Shown: positions 1-12,245 of the stretch, piece after piece
Layout: every line of letters begins with the position of its first letter
Position numbering within the stretch: the stretch's first letter is position 1
Assembly: GCA_003184365.1 (NCBI GenBank)
Contig: NKYR01000167.1
Location: forward strand, 1-64,000
Direction: 5' to 3'
DNA from: Evernia prunastri
Lineage: Eukaryota > Ascomycota > Lecanoromycetes > Lecanorales > Parmeliaceae
Length of the DNA: 64,000 bases
The notes under the pieces: generated by a model
Databases searched by the model: none
Told to the model about the DNA's origin: nothing
Seen by the model: the letters and a program-made list of their open reading frames with translations, nothing else
Made by a program: the position numbers and the translations under genes

Positions 1-311
1 CGGCAGCCCGATGCCATGGGTCGCTCCCAGACCTAAAGGCAGCTTGTATGAGCAAGCGTGGAATCGACCCGGCCTGAAAAACATAAGGGAAGGGGGGGGG
101 GGCATGATATACATACTCTCGCCGAGATGGGAGAGCTCCAAAGGAGACGCAGCCGTGGCGCCTGCTTCCGGTCTCGTCCAACCAGCCGGGGGCATCTTCC
201 CCTCCGCCTTACAGGCACTCACTGCCGGCACCACCTCACACAATCAGCATGCGCTACTCTATCCTCTCAACGCCGTGCCCCCCCTGCAGCCCCATGACCC
301 ACAAAAAAAAN

Positions 312-1480
312 ATGGCCGAATTGGATGGAAAGGCTGAAATCTCCTGCCCCCAGGGCGGAATTGACTGGAAAGGAATCTTCTGGCTGCAATGGCCGTATGG
401 CCGTATGGCCGAATTGGATGAAAAGGCTAAAATCTCCTATCCGCAGGGCGGAATTGACTGGGAAGGAATCTTTTGGCTGTAATGGCCGCATGGCAGCATG
501 GCCCTATGACCGAAATGGATGGAACGGCTGAAATCTCCTGTCCGCAGGGCGGAGTTGACTGGGAAGGAATCTTCTGACTGCGATGGCCGCATGGCCGAAT
601 TAGACGGAAAAAAAAAACGAAATCTCTTGACTGCAATGGCCGCATGGCCAAATGACTGAAATGGCTGAAGTCTCCTGGAAGGCTGAAATCTTCTGACTGC
701 GCTGACTGCATGGCCGAATTGAATAACAAGGCTGAAATCTCTTGCCTGCAAGGCGAATATGCGTGGGAAGACTGAAATCTCCTGGCTGCGATGGCCGCAT
801 GGCCAAATTGACTGAAATAGCCGAAATCTCCTTGCCCACAGGGCGAAAATGGCTGAGACCGGCTAAAATCTTCTGACTGCAATGGCCGCATGGCCACATT
901 GACTGAAATGGCTGAAATTTCCTGCCCACAGGGCGAAAATGGCTGAGAAAGCTGGAATCTCCTGACTGCAATGGCTGCATGGCTGCATGGCTGCATGGCC
1001 CAATTGACTGACAAGGCTGAAATCTCCTGCCCACAGGGCTGAAATGACTGAGAAGGCTAAAGTCTTCTGACTGTAATAGCTGCATGGCTGTATGGCCGTA
1101 TGGCTTAATTGACTGACGAGGCTGAAATCTCCTGCTCACAGGGCGGAAATGATTGGGAAAGCAGAAATCTCCTGACTGCAATGGACGCATGGCCGTATAG
1201 CCGAATCGTTTAAAGAGGCTGAAATCTCCTGCTCACAGGGCGGAATTGACTGAGAAAGTAGAAGTCTCCTGACTGCAATGGCCGCATGGCCGCCTGACCC
1301 AATTGACCGACAAGGCTGAAATCTCCTGCTTACAGGGCTGGAATGGCTGAGAAAGCAGAATTCTCCTGACTGCAATGGCCGCATGGCCAAATTGACTGAA
1401 ATGGCTGAATTTTCCTGCCCGCAGGGCGGAATTGGCTAAGAGAGCTGAAGTCTCCTGACTGCAATGGCCCTAATGACTGC
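312..1480. repeat. Minisatellite array, about 97-bp degenerate units
   Basis: About a dozen diverged copies of one unit follow each other. The core is CTGCAATGGCCGCATGGCC, then an AATTGACTGAAA-like stretch, then GAAATCTCCTGCCCACAGGG. Copies of the core start near 383, 577, 630, 786, 876, 965, 1074, 1175, 1272, 1369 and 1458. The last regular spacings are 97, 97 and 89 bp. Some copies carry extra ATGGCTGC or ATGGCCGT micro-repeats. An ambiguous base N lies at 311, right after a run of A at the array edge. The minus strand stays open for almost 200 codons in overlapping frames, but this follows from the repeat and is not evidence for a gene. Confidence 0.85.
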
Positions 1481-1784
1481 GGTAGCTCTCTTGTCTGTAG
1501 GTCTGGATAGGCTAGAATCGACGTGTATGATATGGATAAGTGGCTGCGTTGATTAATGTATGGCGATTATTGAAATCAGGTAGATGATTAGCGAAAGTCG
1601 ATGTGGGGTAAGTCACGTGTTCTCGTATTGTTTTCGCGATTGCGTAGAATGCTGCAACGAAAAGAATGCTATGGCTCTGAAAGAGATGGAATCGAATGAG
1701 GAGTCCAACACTGGTGGGCAGCGCATATAAATAGGGCTCTCCTGGATATCGCGTCCCTGACGCGAATCGCGTCTCTATGGAATG

Positions 1785-1841
1785 TCTGCAATATCGCTTA
1801 GCACGATGTGGGCCTGCAATATCGCTTGCTAAGCGATATTA
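1785..1841. repeat. Duplicated motif ending in a perfect hairpin
   Basis: The motif CTGCAATATCGCTT occurs at about 1787 and again at about 1815. The second copy forms a perfect inverted repeat: arms 1819-1828 and 1832-1841 (AATATCGCTT / AAGCGATATT) around a 3-base loop. It lies about 140 bp beyond the stop codon of the leftward M16 protease gene, in non-coding DNA. It may be a 3' end element or a mobile-element remnant, and no function can be assigned. Confidence 0.6.
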
Positions 1842-1978
1842 CCATGTAACACTATGCCATGCGACCGACTAACCCCCAGTCTCACTGGAGCGAGAAGGGA
1901 AAGAAAAGAAAAAGTAAGCAACTTTCCGTCCTTCTCGAACACCCCTTTCACTGAACCAAACCCCCGGAAACATCAATA

Positions 1979-4900
1979 TTAGCCTTCTGAACACTCATCG
2001 TCTTCCCCATTCTCATCCTCATCCTTACCATCATCGTCTTTTTCATCATCCTGGTCCTCGTCATCCTCCTCTTCCTCCTTCCCTCCTTTCAAACCATAGT
2101 CGTCCTGGAAGAAATCCAGCGGCTTGACCTCAGCCTCAAACCCGATTCCTCTAAAACCCTGTGCGAGTTCCTTCTCCATAATGGGCGCGCAGGTGACGAA
2201 TAGATTAGAGGTCTTGCCTTCGAACATGGGGAGCAGAACGTCCCTCATCAGACCTCTGAAATCCTCACCCGTGACGTTCCTGACACGCTCTAAGATGATG
2301 GTGGGCCAATCCTTCGGCAGCCCTCTCATAACTTGCCGTACAAAGCTGATCTTAGCTGCACTCGCCATGGTTGCTTCTGTGTTGGCAAACCCCAGCACAA
2401 CTGTGCTGACGGCGCTTTCCAGGTCGAGAGGATCCAAGACTTTCTCGCCATGGGCGAACGATCGGATGACCTCCTTGATGGCAACGAACGCTGCAAAAGC
2501 GTTGGGAGAACGATAAATGTCTAGTGCTACTTGGCCAGAGCTAATGCGGTGGCGGAAGCTGACTGCGTACGCAAGGCCGGTACCACGAGTTGCTACCGAA
2601 ACTGGTCCTTCAATGTTGTTGAGATAGGCAGTCGCAATCATGAGTGCTGGCATGAAGGGGTCGTCGTAAGATGATGGGCCTTTGCCAACCGCGACCGCAA
2701 ACGACGAATCAAGCGATGGCATTGGAATGATAAATGCCGTATTACCTGGGCTTTTGCCCTGCTCGCTGAGTCTTGAGAGGCGAGAGTCCAATGACTTCAG
2801 AGAATCGTTCTTGTCAAGTTTTGTGGTGAGGATTTTCCACGATGCGACTGGGTTGACAAGCTTCTCTACATTGCCAACAACGAGAATACGCCAATTGTCT
2901 GGCTGGCAGAGCGCAGCGTTGATGTCTTTGAGTTGGCCAATGATGACTTCGGGAGTCTTTCCTAGGAGATGCTTAACCCTCTTGAGATAAACGGCACCCA
3001 CGAGTGTGCTACAAGCCCTTGTGATAGACGAAGGCGCGGTGCCAATCATCAGATCTGCAGCCAAAAGCATGTCTTCCCCATCTCGCTTTTCATCCGGTAT
3101 GTCTGCGAGGAGCCTTGTCACTAAGGATTTGACCTTGTCGATATCGAAAATAGAGGAGTACATCAAGTCTTTCAACCACTGAATTGCCGGTTGGTATTTT
3201 TCGACCTCAACCTGCATTTTGATCGTTATGACTTCAGGACTGCCAATAGCCTGACCTGATTCTATACCATAGCCTACGGTGTCCCTATCCAGCTCCATGA
3301 TAACTTGTTCGAAGCCAATCGTCTTCCCGTCTCGCAGCATCGGTGTGCTGAAAAAATTCTCCATGTAGATATTAAGTAGCGGTCTGAGAGAGACCGGAAC
3401 CGCTTCAGTTCCCAGAATGAGCGTCAGGTAAACAAAGTTTGACTGCACATGCTCGAAATGGATGAAAATTGGTAGATCACTGTCCTTGTCAACGACCTGT
3501 TGTGCCGGATTTAGTAGAGGCCCCATCTTTCGGGCGAGACCAGATCGTGCAGTGGTCGTATTGATAAACTGAATGGATGATGTATTGGGGACGTCAAATC
3601 GCTCGAGGACTTCCTTGGGAACCTCCTTATCATTTTCCGCCTTTGCTGCTGCAAGCCTCGCCGCCAAGTCTTTGAGTCCTTCGGGTCCTAGTCGCTCCTT
3701 TCGTGCCGCAATGCGGGCCTTCTCTGTGGACTCGATCTTATCAGGCAGACCAGCCGAGGGTTTCCCAATCACACTGGTATGATGAGCGTCTGACATCCAG
3801 ACCTTTAGCCAATGTCTCCACTGGGAGTCTTGCCAGGTTTCCAGATTCTGGTACTCTCTCAAATTTTCGAGGTCAGCCTTTAATGTTGATCCGTCACGTT
3901 TGCCGAATAGAAAGTCCTTGACAATTGGTTGGGTGAAAAAGCCTCCTGAACTCTCGGCATAGAATTTCACTTGACGCCTTTCGCGCTGAACGCAATCTCT
4001 CATGTACTCGAGATCAATGGGTTTGGCAGCGGTCTCTCTGAGAAGCTCGTGAAACCTGGCTTCGACGTTTTCCAATTCCTCTGTAGCGACGCCAGTCACG
4101 GTGAATTGAATGACTGTCTCTGGTCGATATTCGCATTCGTAGAACACCCCGCTAGCAACTTGCTCCTTCTCTACAAGCGTGTTGTCTAGCACTGAGGCGG
4201 ATGAACCGGCAAGATATCTAAGGAGAACACTCATGGCACCGCCTACGAAGTTACTATCAGCTCCAATTGACACGCGCAATATCCGAAAGGTAAACACTGA
4301 CAAAGAAGGTTATCGGCTAGTTGAGGTCCAAAAAAGTTCATGATTATTTCGCCTGAAGACTCATCTGCTTCAGGGAACTCAACGTATTCGACTGTTGATG
4401 TTTTCAACGCCAGTGGCTGCTTCGATTCTATCCAGGGCCGAATGAAGGGTGCATCAGGTTTGGGTATATACTGCATTATGGTACCCTCGAAATCGTCCAA
4501 AACATCCAACAGGTTCACATGGTCGACCGCGCCCACAATGATCAAACACAAGTTCTTCGGCTGGTACATATTTTGCTGAAATTCGCGGATTTTTTGCACT
4601 GTGAGGGCACGCAGGGATTCCTGCATTCCAAAGGTCTCGTACCTGAAGCCTACCCCCTCTGGATACAGTAGGCGCTTGGACTTTCTCCACATGAGCGCGT
4701 CTTTCTGATTTTCCTCCGCCTGCATCTCGGAGTACACTACACCAGCGTCATTGCCGGAACCGTCCACGTGATGTATCTCCGTGTAGCAGCTGGCATCTGT
4801 TAATGTGGGTGCAATGATGTGTTCCAGATAGACTGGAAGTATTTGAGCAAATCCTTGCCAACCAGCAGTGCCTAATTCGTAGGCAGTATGATCGGTCGCC

Positions 4901-5211
4901 GTGTATGCATTGGTATAGGAATACGCCCTTGTGGCAAGCCTGTCCAGGAGTCCTTTATATTGATAGCTCTTAGATCCCATGAAACATAGATGCTCGAGGG
5001 TATGAGGTGCCCCTGAATCGTCATGGATCTCCGTCGCAAGGGTGAAAAGACCGTCAACTTTAGGACCTTCTCTATCAACTACCACAACCCTCATTCCCGT
5101 TCTTGTCGACTCATACTGGGTTATAGTAGTAGGTGAGTACTCCGTACTGAATTTGTCAATTTCTTTGAAATGCACAGCGTCTGCTTTGGGAGGCGTAGAT
5201 GTCGATGGCAT
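1979..5211 (-). CDS. M16 family zinc metalloprotease (YOL098C-like)
   Basis: Two exons, 5211..4302 and 4260..1979, give 1063 residues. The 41-nt intron (4261..4301) is GTCAGT...GGAG. The inverted zinc motif HTLEH is at residues 70-74 (HxxEH, catalytic Glu73), and the third zinc ligand is Glu162 in the GVVYSEM stretch, as in the PreP/insulinase-like M16C group. Length and architecture fit the fungal family of yeast YOL098C and S. pombe C3H1.02c, putative cytosolic peptidases of poorly known role. The C-terminus (about 35 residues) is almost purely Asp/Glu. I chose the ATG at 5211. An in-frame ATG at 5364 would add 51 residues with a hydrophobic segment (about 12-29) that could act as a signal anchor, but it sits outside the conserved start. 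The exact intron is less certain than the family. Confidence 0.88.
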
Positions 5212-5921
5212 GATGACTTGCAATTCTTTGAGGATTTTTGAAGAAATACTGGTATGGCCTGAAGAATTTCGACCACGTAACAATGCAAACCAGAAGGCCA
5301 GAAGTCCAAGCGAAATTGATAGGAATGTTGAGCAATACGTTACGCTTACGAGTCCTGTACGCATAAAATAATGCTCTAGGACTATTCAAAAACCCTCTAG
5401 ACTGTGGTGAAAAGGGTAAGTTCACCTGGTATAACTTCAAGGTGCCAGACCAAATGGAAATTTGTAATGACTTTCCTACCCAGAAAGGATAGATACAAAC
5501 AGGTCCGCAAGTGACTCTTCCTGTTTAGGACCAGAAGACTCTGCTAATTACAAAGAGGTCAGCCCTCTTTGAGCAGTTACAAGAGGTTCAGAACATTTAC
5601 GCGATGGAAAAGGGTATTAAGTACAAAGATGTTGGAGTTGCATCATGTGAAAGCGAGTACAGAAATAGGGTCGCAGGAATTTAGCCATACATACATCGGT
5701 GATGAAGTTGACCAGATAAATACGTGACTCTGTGAATTAAATTAGAGCCGAGTTCTTCCGTGAGGTGCTTTCTGTAGATGTTGCGCCGGATCTAGAGAGG
5801 GGAATTCTTGATATCAAACTTGGAAAGTCTCTTTCCCAGAAAAAACTCAGCCCTAACCTACAGCCGAGGCGTAACCTCGGCTTTAAGACTTCCATGCCAT
5901 GACCACAGCTGCCACATCTCC

Positions 5922-8638
5922 ATGCCGTCGCGTATTACGCCTCAGCAGTATGGCCAGGCCGTGCTTGAGCATGTGCAGACCGGCGCGTATCCAGAATCTG
6001 AGGAGATTGTCTCGGCGGATTTCCCTCCATCAGCGTTACCAGAAGTCTCGAAGCTTATAGAACAAGCACGAGAAGACGTCAAGGTTTGCATTTACGGCCA
6101 CTTTACCGGCAACCAAAAGGGCTAATTATCATAATCACAGGTCAATATCAGGAACGCCAGCCGGGACAGCGCCCCGGATATTGATGGCTGGATTTCTCAA
6201 GCCAAGCAGCTACGTGTCGACATAGAGGAATCGCAGGAGATAGCTCGGGAGATCGTGGAACAAGCCCGGCGGGGTGAGCTCCTGGAGGAGCAGGTCAACG
6301 ACGCTACCAGCAAATTAGGGCTATTAAGTGGCGAGGTGGCCTTTAACAAGAGTTTGGAAGCTACGTTGGAGGGGGTGCAAGCAATACAAAGGACATTGGA
6401 TTTTGTCCAAAGAGCTGTATTGGCTGGTCGATTACCAGAAGCCGTTGACCTTTTACGACAGGTGGAAGGGGAACTCGACTCAATACCCATTCCTCGAAGC
6501 ACCAGAGTAGCTAGCGTTCTTCGTGCCAAAGTTGCCGATCTACGAAGCGATGTGGTTGAGAAGTTGATAGATTGCTGGAAGGCATACATCGGCGTTGATC
6601 CAGCCAAATCTTCGATTAAGATATCTCGCAGTTTCAGTGGTAGGTGTTCAGTGTGTTTTTACTCTGACCGTACGCTCACTACTCTCTAGACTCTTCTATA
6701 CTGGGCATGGAGCCATTGGTAGCCGCAATGACCAACATACAGATGCTGGAAAGTGTACTGCTCCCCTTCTGCAAGGACTTAGAAATGCTTGTGGTGGCAC
6801 CTCGTCTGAAAATGGAAGCCGACGGTAAAGTCGGCTTTTTGGAGATTGACCGTGATGAGATTAGCGTGTCTGGGCAATCCTCAGACTTGAGCGCCGAAGC
6901 TCTCTTCTCGGACCTCAACTCAATCATCGATTTCTTGCGCGCAAGGTTGCCATCATCCGTTGTTGAACCGCTGGCTCAACATCTGATGCCTCATCTATTA
7001 TCGAGACTGATCTTGACGTGGCTTGCTTCAGCGGTACCGGAAGACCTGGACGGAATGGAAGACTTTCAAGACACATTATCCTTGGTCCAGAATTTTGGCA
7101 GCTCTTTGGACTCATACAATTGGCCTGGCAAAAGTGACCTGATTGAGTGGACCAGGAGCATACCCAATGTGTGGCTTCGAAAGCGTCAAGAGATATCGCT
7201 TATCCAGGTCCGGAAATTGCTTGCCCATGGGATTGGAATAATAGAAACGGTCGAGCGTGTAGAGACGCAAGTGCTTTCACGGCGAGACGAAGTCTTCGCA
7301 AGCAGTGGCGGTGGCGATGATTGGAATGCTGAATGGTCTGATGAGGAGGCTGGGTCACCCAAGTCACCCACCAAAACGCAACCACCCAGTAACAGCAACC
7401 CAGGAAAAGGGGAGGATGAAGACGATGTCAGCGCTTGGGGGCTAGATGATGAGAAAGAAGACGAAACGGATCAAGATGGTCAAGAAAATCCTACTGCTGC
7501 TGAAGTTGATGCGGATGCATGGGGATGGGGTGATGAGAACGAGGGTGAAGAGAGCAAGAAAGCCCCTCCGCCCTCGCAACCCAATCGCAAAACAGCCCAA
7601 ACTAATGGACTAGACAAGGCCTCGGAACAGGCTGAACGCGAAGTAACCTTGAAAGAGAGGTACAACATTACGTCTCTGCCTAAGGAATTACTAGAGATGA
7701 TTACCCAGATTGTCACGGATGCTGAGAAGCTCGAAACGTCCGATCTCACCAATTCCCCTATCGCCTCCGCCGCTCCAAGCCTGCTCTCACTTCCAGGTCT
7801 GGTCTTGGCCATGTATCGGGCCAGCGCGTCAGCCAGCTATGCTTCTCATCCGAGCGGAAGCATGTTCCTCTATAACGATAGTCTTTGGCTCGCGGAACGC
7901 CTTCAGCAGCTCTCTTCTCACCATGTAACCCGATCAGGAAAACGTATCCAAAGTCGAAAGGCCCACAACCTCAAACTTGAAGCTCATGTTCTTGCCTTCG
8001 AGAGCTACGGTAAGCGTGCCTACGCCAAAGAGATGGAATCTCAGCGAACCATCATCGCCGACCTACTCGACGGCGCCCAAGGCTTCGTCCACTGCACCGA
8101 ACATCCCTTTAATCAAGAATGCGACATCGCCATAGCTTCGACGGTCGACCGTCTCCGCGGCTTGCACAAGCAATGGAAAGACGTGCTTTCATACTCTGCG
8201 TTACTGCAGAGTCTGGGATCGCTGCTTTCAACCGTCACGAACAAGATTGTAGTCGACATCGAAGACATGCCCGACATATCGGAGCCTGAATCCCAACAAC
8301 TGACGGCCTACTGCAATCGAATCGCGGCTCTCGAAGTCCTGTTCCTACCGGAGACCCAGCCACCCACGGATCCAACAGCCGCGACGCAGTCTCAAAACAA
8401 GGAGCAAGATATCGTTCCGCTGACGGCGCTCTACGCGCCTCACTGGCTCAAATTCCAGTATCTTGCCAACATCTTGGAAAGCCCGCTGGTGGACATCAAA
8501 TATTTGTGGACGGAGGGGGAACTCGGCCTCGAATTCGATACCGAGGAACTTGTTGATCTGATTGCGGCTTTGTTCGCAGACACTCCGCATCGGAGGGCCG
8601 CGGTGGCTGAGATCAGAGGTCGAAGGGGAGTGAGGTAG
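5922..8638 (+). CDS. Dsl1/ZW10-type ER tethering complex subunit
   Basis: Exons 5922..6083, 6141..6639 and 6690..8638 give 869 residues. Donors are GTTTGC and GTAGGT, acceptors CACAG and CTCTAG. The N-terminal half is helical with the heptad character of ZW10/Dsl1 proteins, which tether COPI vesicles to the ER with Tip20 and Sec39 partners; animal ZW10 also works at kinetochores. The striking part is an acidic, low-complexity insert at about residues 425-510. It has five tryptophans (W432, W436, W470, W498, W500) set among Asp/Glu, as in DDWNAEWSDEE and DADAWGWGDENE. In yeast Dsl1 a disordered lasso with tryptophan-acid motifs binds coatomer, so this insert probably does the same (inference). 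The C-terminal half continues the helical rod. Fungal databases often name such proteins centromere/kinetochore protein zw10. Confidence 0.8.
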
Positions 8639-9895
8639 ATAGAGAACGGCCGAAGACACGAGAGTTCTTTTGGGAAGGTGCTGAGGAAAACAAGTAACCT
8701 AGCGTGAAGGGTGAATGGGTGGCTGGCTAACCTTCACATACTAATACCAACGCATTTCTTTCAAGATTGATCAAGGCGCAACACCTCTCAAAATCATATA
8801 TTTCCAATCCCCGCTTCCCTCCCCCTTCTCCCGTCCTTCACCCCCCAACGTCCCCCTCACCACAAAGACCAACATCTCAACGAGCCCACTGCACCCCACG
8901 CTCCAGCTCACCGTTCGCGTCAACAACCCCCAATCCCTCAAGCGCCCCAGCTCCCAACTACATCCTCACAAGCTGGCCCCTGGCCCTGCTCTCTCTCTCG
9001 CTCTCTCCACCACGTACATCCAACCAGCCTCCAGTGAGTGCACCGCCACCCCACACGGGGGAACAAAGTGGGGCTGTGTTTGTATCTCGATGCGAACCAA
9101 AGGATGTAGGCGGCGAACGGGGGTTCGGGGAAGGAAGGGTTTTGCGGGTACTGTTTTGCGAGTTCAGGTTCGAGTCTGGTGCCTTGGGATGAAGGGCTTG
9201 TCGGGATGGGGGGCTAGTCGGGGTTGAGGACGTGTGTTTGGGGCGAGGGAAGAGGGAGACGGAGAGGGAGACTTTGCAGTCTCTTCGGCTGGAGCGTGCT
9301 GGGTGGTCGGTTAGGATGGTAGTTGGGGGTTCATGGAGTAGCTGCGTGATATTCTGACGGTTGACGACAGGGTGCAGAGGGTTTGTGAACACTGTTTCGA
9401 TTTAGATAGGACAAGCCGGACGAGCTGGGATGGTAATACCAAACGGATGGAAGAAAAACAATTTCGTACGTAACAAGGTTGTATGGAGATGAGCCGATGG
9501 CACGAGAGGTATCCGGGGCGAGGTTGCTCGAAAAGAAAGGAAAAAAAGGAGGAAAGTTCGAATCGATGGCGATGAGAGGACGTGACGGCGGAGGAAAAGC
9601 AATCATTCAATGCTTTGTCTCGCATGCTAGAAAAGGGCTATGATGCAGGTCGATGCCAGCCGGTGGCGCACCACGACGAAATGTGCGCAAATATGATACA
9701 ATAAATGTCGTGACGCCATGAAAGCATCGATATTCCCCCCGTCCGTTGCCCTCCAGTAACGCCTGTCCTTCTCGAAAGAAAAAAGAAGAAGAGATATCAA
9801 CAACCTCCAACGGGATTCCATCTTGGGAACCACGGCGCTCCTCAGTCCTCCACGCCCGTCGGAACCCCTTCATCACCATCATCATCATCAATCAA
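8639..9895. other. Intergenic, no supported gene
   Basis: Pyrimidine-rich on the plus strand around 8810-9000 (many CCC, TCTC and CTCTCTCG runs) and G-rich around 9100-9300. Open frames exist on both strands, but they are proline/serine-rich translations of low-complexity DNA without recognisable domains. The 3' ends of the flanking convergent genes (ending at 8638 on the plus strand and 9896 on the minus strand) must lie here. Confidence 0.5.
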
Positions 9896-10990
9896 TTACT
9901 CTCCGCGGCGCCTCTTGCGGCCGCCACCCTCCTGAGCGGCGTCATCACGTCCCCTCTTCCGGCTGGGCTTCGATTCCGGCGAGCTCGGGAGCGGAGTCGG
10001 GTAGGCTGTGTTTCCGAGATGGAGCCGTGGCGAGGCGTGCTTCATCGTCGACAAAGCCTCGTCACGCCGGGTTTCGCGGGGATTGGGAACGGCGGCTGGG
10101 CCGCTGGGTAGAGGCTCGGTTTCGACTTTGTGTTCGGACGCGTATGCGAGATATCTTGGGGGCGAGTTGGTGCACTGGAGGTGTTGTAGGCTTGAGTGGA
10201 TGAGGTCTCCTAGGTCTGTAGTCCTTTCGTTGTCCCTCTCCTTGGAAATCATTGTACGAGTGGATGAATGAGCGAGGGTGTTTTGGGTTAGTAAACGCTC
10301 GCAGTAGCATGGAGTACCGTCGCAGCCACAGGGCCATGGTTGAGGAGTAGGCGTCGTGACGTGTGAGTGTTCTGCGAGGCCTTCGGTTGCTGACCGTGGG
10401 AGGCTATCGATGAGCCCATAAGGTTTTCCAATGGGTGACGATGGCCTCGAGTTCTCGCTTTCATGAAGCATGCTTAAAAACCGCGGGGGTGACATGTTAG
10501 CCCTCAGCCGTTGTAGCCTCGCATCCAAGTCACGCAGCGTATGCTCCATCTCGATCTTCTGCCTCTCTGCGTAATTCTGACGATCATCCAGGAGGAAGAT
10601 CCCGTTCTCATGGGTGTAATAGAACGGGGAGGCGGGAGGGGTCCAGCTTCTGCACGCACTCTTGGGACCTCCGCATAAGTCAGGGCACTCCTCTCCCGTA
10701 AAGGAGCACGGGGAGTCAGAGCCATCGTCCGAACCCTCACTATCGGCATCGGATAGAGTTGGTGAGGCGGGTACCAGAGGTGTGATGATGAGTGTACGAG
10801 GTGACATGAGGACTGTTCCGCCATTTGGCGTTATCATGGTGACCCTTTCATCCCTGTTGAGCATATCGAAGTTGTCTGGCTCTGGCGGAGGGGTACACCC
10901 AACGGTATCAGACGTCTTTGCAGAAGCTGCAAGAGCCTGAGATGTGAGAGTGCATGCGTATAGAGGGCCAGCAGATCTATTATCGTACAT
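9896..10990 (-). CDS. Hypothetical protein with C-terminal nuclear localisation signal
   Basis: One long frame of 364 codons starts at the ATG at 10990. I recognise no family. The protein is largely disordered (Pro, Ser, Asp and Glu rich), with a short predicted helix (about residues 135-165: RQNYAERQKIEMEHTLRDLD) that could form a coiled coil. A cysteine cluster (CGCDGTPCYC) lies near residue 225. The C-terminus is strongly basic, with SRKRGRD and GRKRRRGE about ten residues apart, like a bipartite nuclear signal. The frame stays open a few codons upstream of the ATG, and further upstream there is an ATGTCTCAG followed by a GT. A short first exon is therefore possible and the true start is unresolved. 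The gene is convergent with the Dsl1-like gene. Confidence 0.6.
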   Translation of the reverse strand: MYDNRSAGPLYACTLTSQALAASAKTSDTVGCTPPPEPDNFDMLNRDERVTMITPNGGTVLMSPRTLIITPLVPASPTLSDADSEGSDDGSDSPCSFTGEECPDLCGGPKSACRSWTPPASPFYYTHENGIFLLDDRQNYAERQKIEMEHTLRDLDARLQRLRANMSPPRFLSMLHESENSRPSSPIGKPYGLIDSLPRSATEGLAEHSHVTTPTPQPWPCGCDGTPCYCERLLTQNTLAHSSTRTMISKERDNERTTDLGDLIHSSLQHLQCTNSPPRYLAYASEHKVETEPLPSGPAAVPNPRETRRDEALSTMKHASPRLHLGNTAYPTPLPSSPESKPSRKRGRDDAAQEGGGRKRRRGE

Positions 10991-12245
10991 TTCGTGATCG
11001 GCCAATAGCGACGGGTCCTATGGTTTATCATTCGACAAGGCTTACTTATGAGGCTGTCGTGGACACGATGCAAGATTCCAGGAAGCTATGGTTCTGATGC
11101 AGGAAGGAGAGAAGTTGACCGACTAGCAAAGACTTGATGATGAAAAAGGAACGAAAGTGTACCTGAGACATGATGATAGAAGTACAGAAATGAAACAAGG
11201 CAAACAGCTAATAGTAAGCGCCAGAGAAGGAAAGAAGAAAGCAAAGGCGTAGTATGGTTTAGATTTGGTTGGTTTGGTTTGGTTTGGTTTGGTTTGCTTT
11301 GGTTTGAAATTGAATCTGTTTGATCCCTCTCGTCCGTTCAGACTACTCCTTAACGAGCTAAGGAAACGGGGCTGTGTTGAGGTTGTACAACATACAAACC
11401 AGCTAGTGACTGTTTCAAAGAAAGCTGTCTACCTTAGGGAACAAAGACGTTTCCTGACTCGCGCAAATAACAGGGTGGGCTATATGTGAGTATCGCGCGG
11501 ATAGAGTACGTGTGTTTGAAACGACCAATTGCAAACATAAAAAGCTTTTGTGATATTCTTAAGACTGTTGAAAAGAACAGGCTGTCTACGACGCTGGTTT
11601 TGTTAAATAGAGACACGGCATTTTGTAGTCTCACCTGCAGGAATGCCATCAGCCTTCAGCCGTCAGCCGTCGACGCACATGAAGTACATGAAGCACATGA
11701 AGCACATGGAACATAATATGTACTGCATCCTCATGCATCATGCGCAATCTGCATACTCATCTTTGGTGATTGAGGAACAAGGAGGAGTGATTGAGATTCC
11801 TTTTGTTGGATGGATGACTAGTGAGAGAAACGGAGATTGCTTGCTCGTCTCAGGCGCAGTCCAGTCGCATTATTAATAGTCATTTATCTGCCACACACAC
11901 CACAATCTTGCATCCATACTGCAGACTACCGTACGGACTTCATTCGGGGCAATGCATAATAATGACTGCATGTTCTTTCTCAACCTTCAGCTATTCGTGG
12001 ATCAAAACCATTGTACTCTTCCTGCAGCACCCCGGCTGCCCGTTCACCATAGCTCCAGCCAGTACAACCAAGCCTGCCAAACAATACCAATTTCGCTCGG
12101 AGAACGCCTGATACCTTGATCCGTGCTAATCCGAATCAAATCGCTGAACCCATGGTGCTCCTCGTGTATGTCGCCTCCTAAGCCATCACCAAAGCTCCTG
12201 ATCTCCCAAAGCCTCCATTCCTGTCTCGGGGACCCATCTTCCATC
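10991..12245. other. Intergenic, no supported gene
   Basis: Apart from the TTGGT microsatellite at 11264-11306 and a tripled ACATGAAGY motif near 11680-11708, I see nothing with coding character. It probably holds the promoter of the leftward gene at 9896-10990 and the 3' region of the leftward small gene that ends at 12246. Confidence 0.5.
11264..11306. repeat. TTGGT pentanucleotide microsatellite
   Basis: About eight copies of GGTTT/TTGGT in a row with one interruption (GCTTT). It lies about 275 bp upstream of the ATG at 10990. Confidence 0.9.

Noticed and set aside
427..1390. Overlapping minus-strand frames of 84-196 codons
   Set aside because: They are translations of the tandem repeat in rotating frames; no start context, domain or splice pattern.
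5212..5364. 51-residue hydrophobic N-terminal extension of the M16 protease
   Set aside because: In frame and with ATG, but family members start near MPSTST and are not known to be membrane-anchored. Kept as an alternative only.
9160..9190. tRNA-like T-loop phrase GGTTCGAGTCTGGTGCC
   Set aside because: No matching acceptor, D- or anticodon stems upstream.
8767..9392. 141- and 144-codon frames on both strands
   Set aside because: Pro/Ser-rich low-complexity translations of pyrimidine-rich DNA without homology signals.
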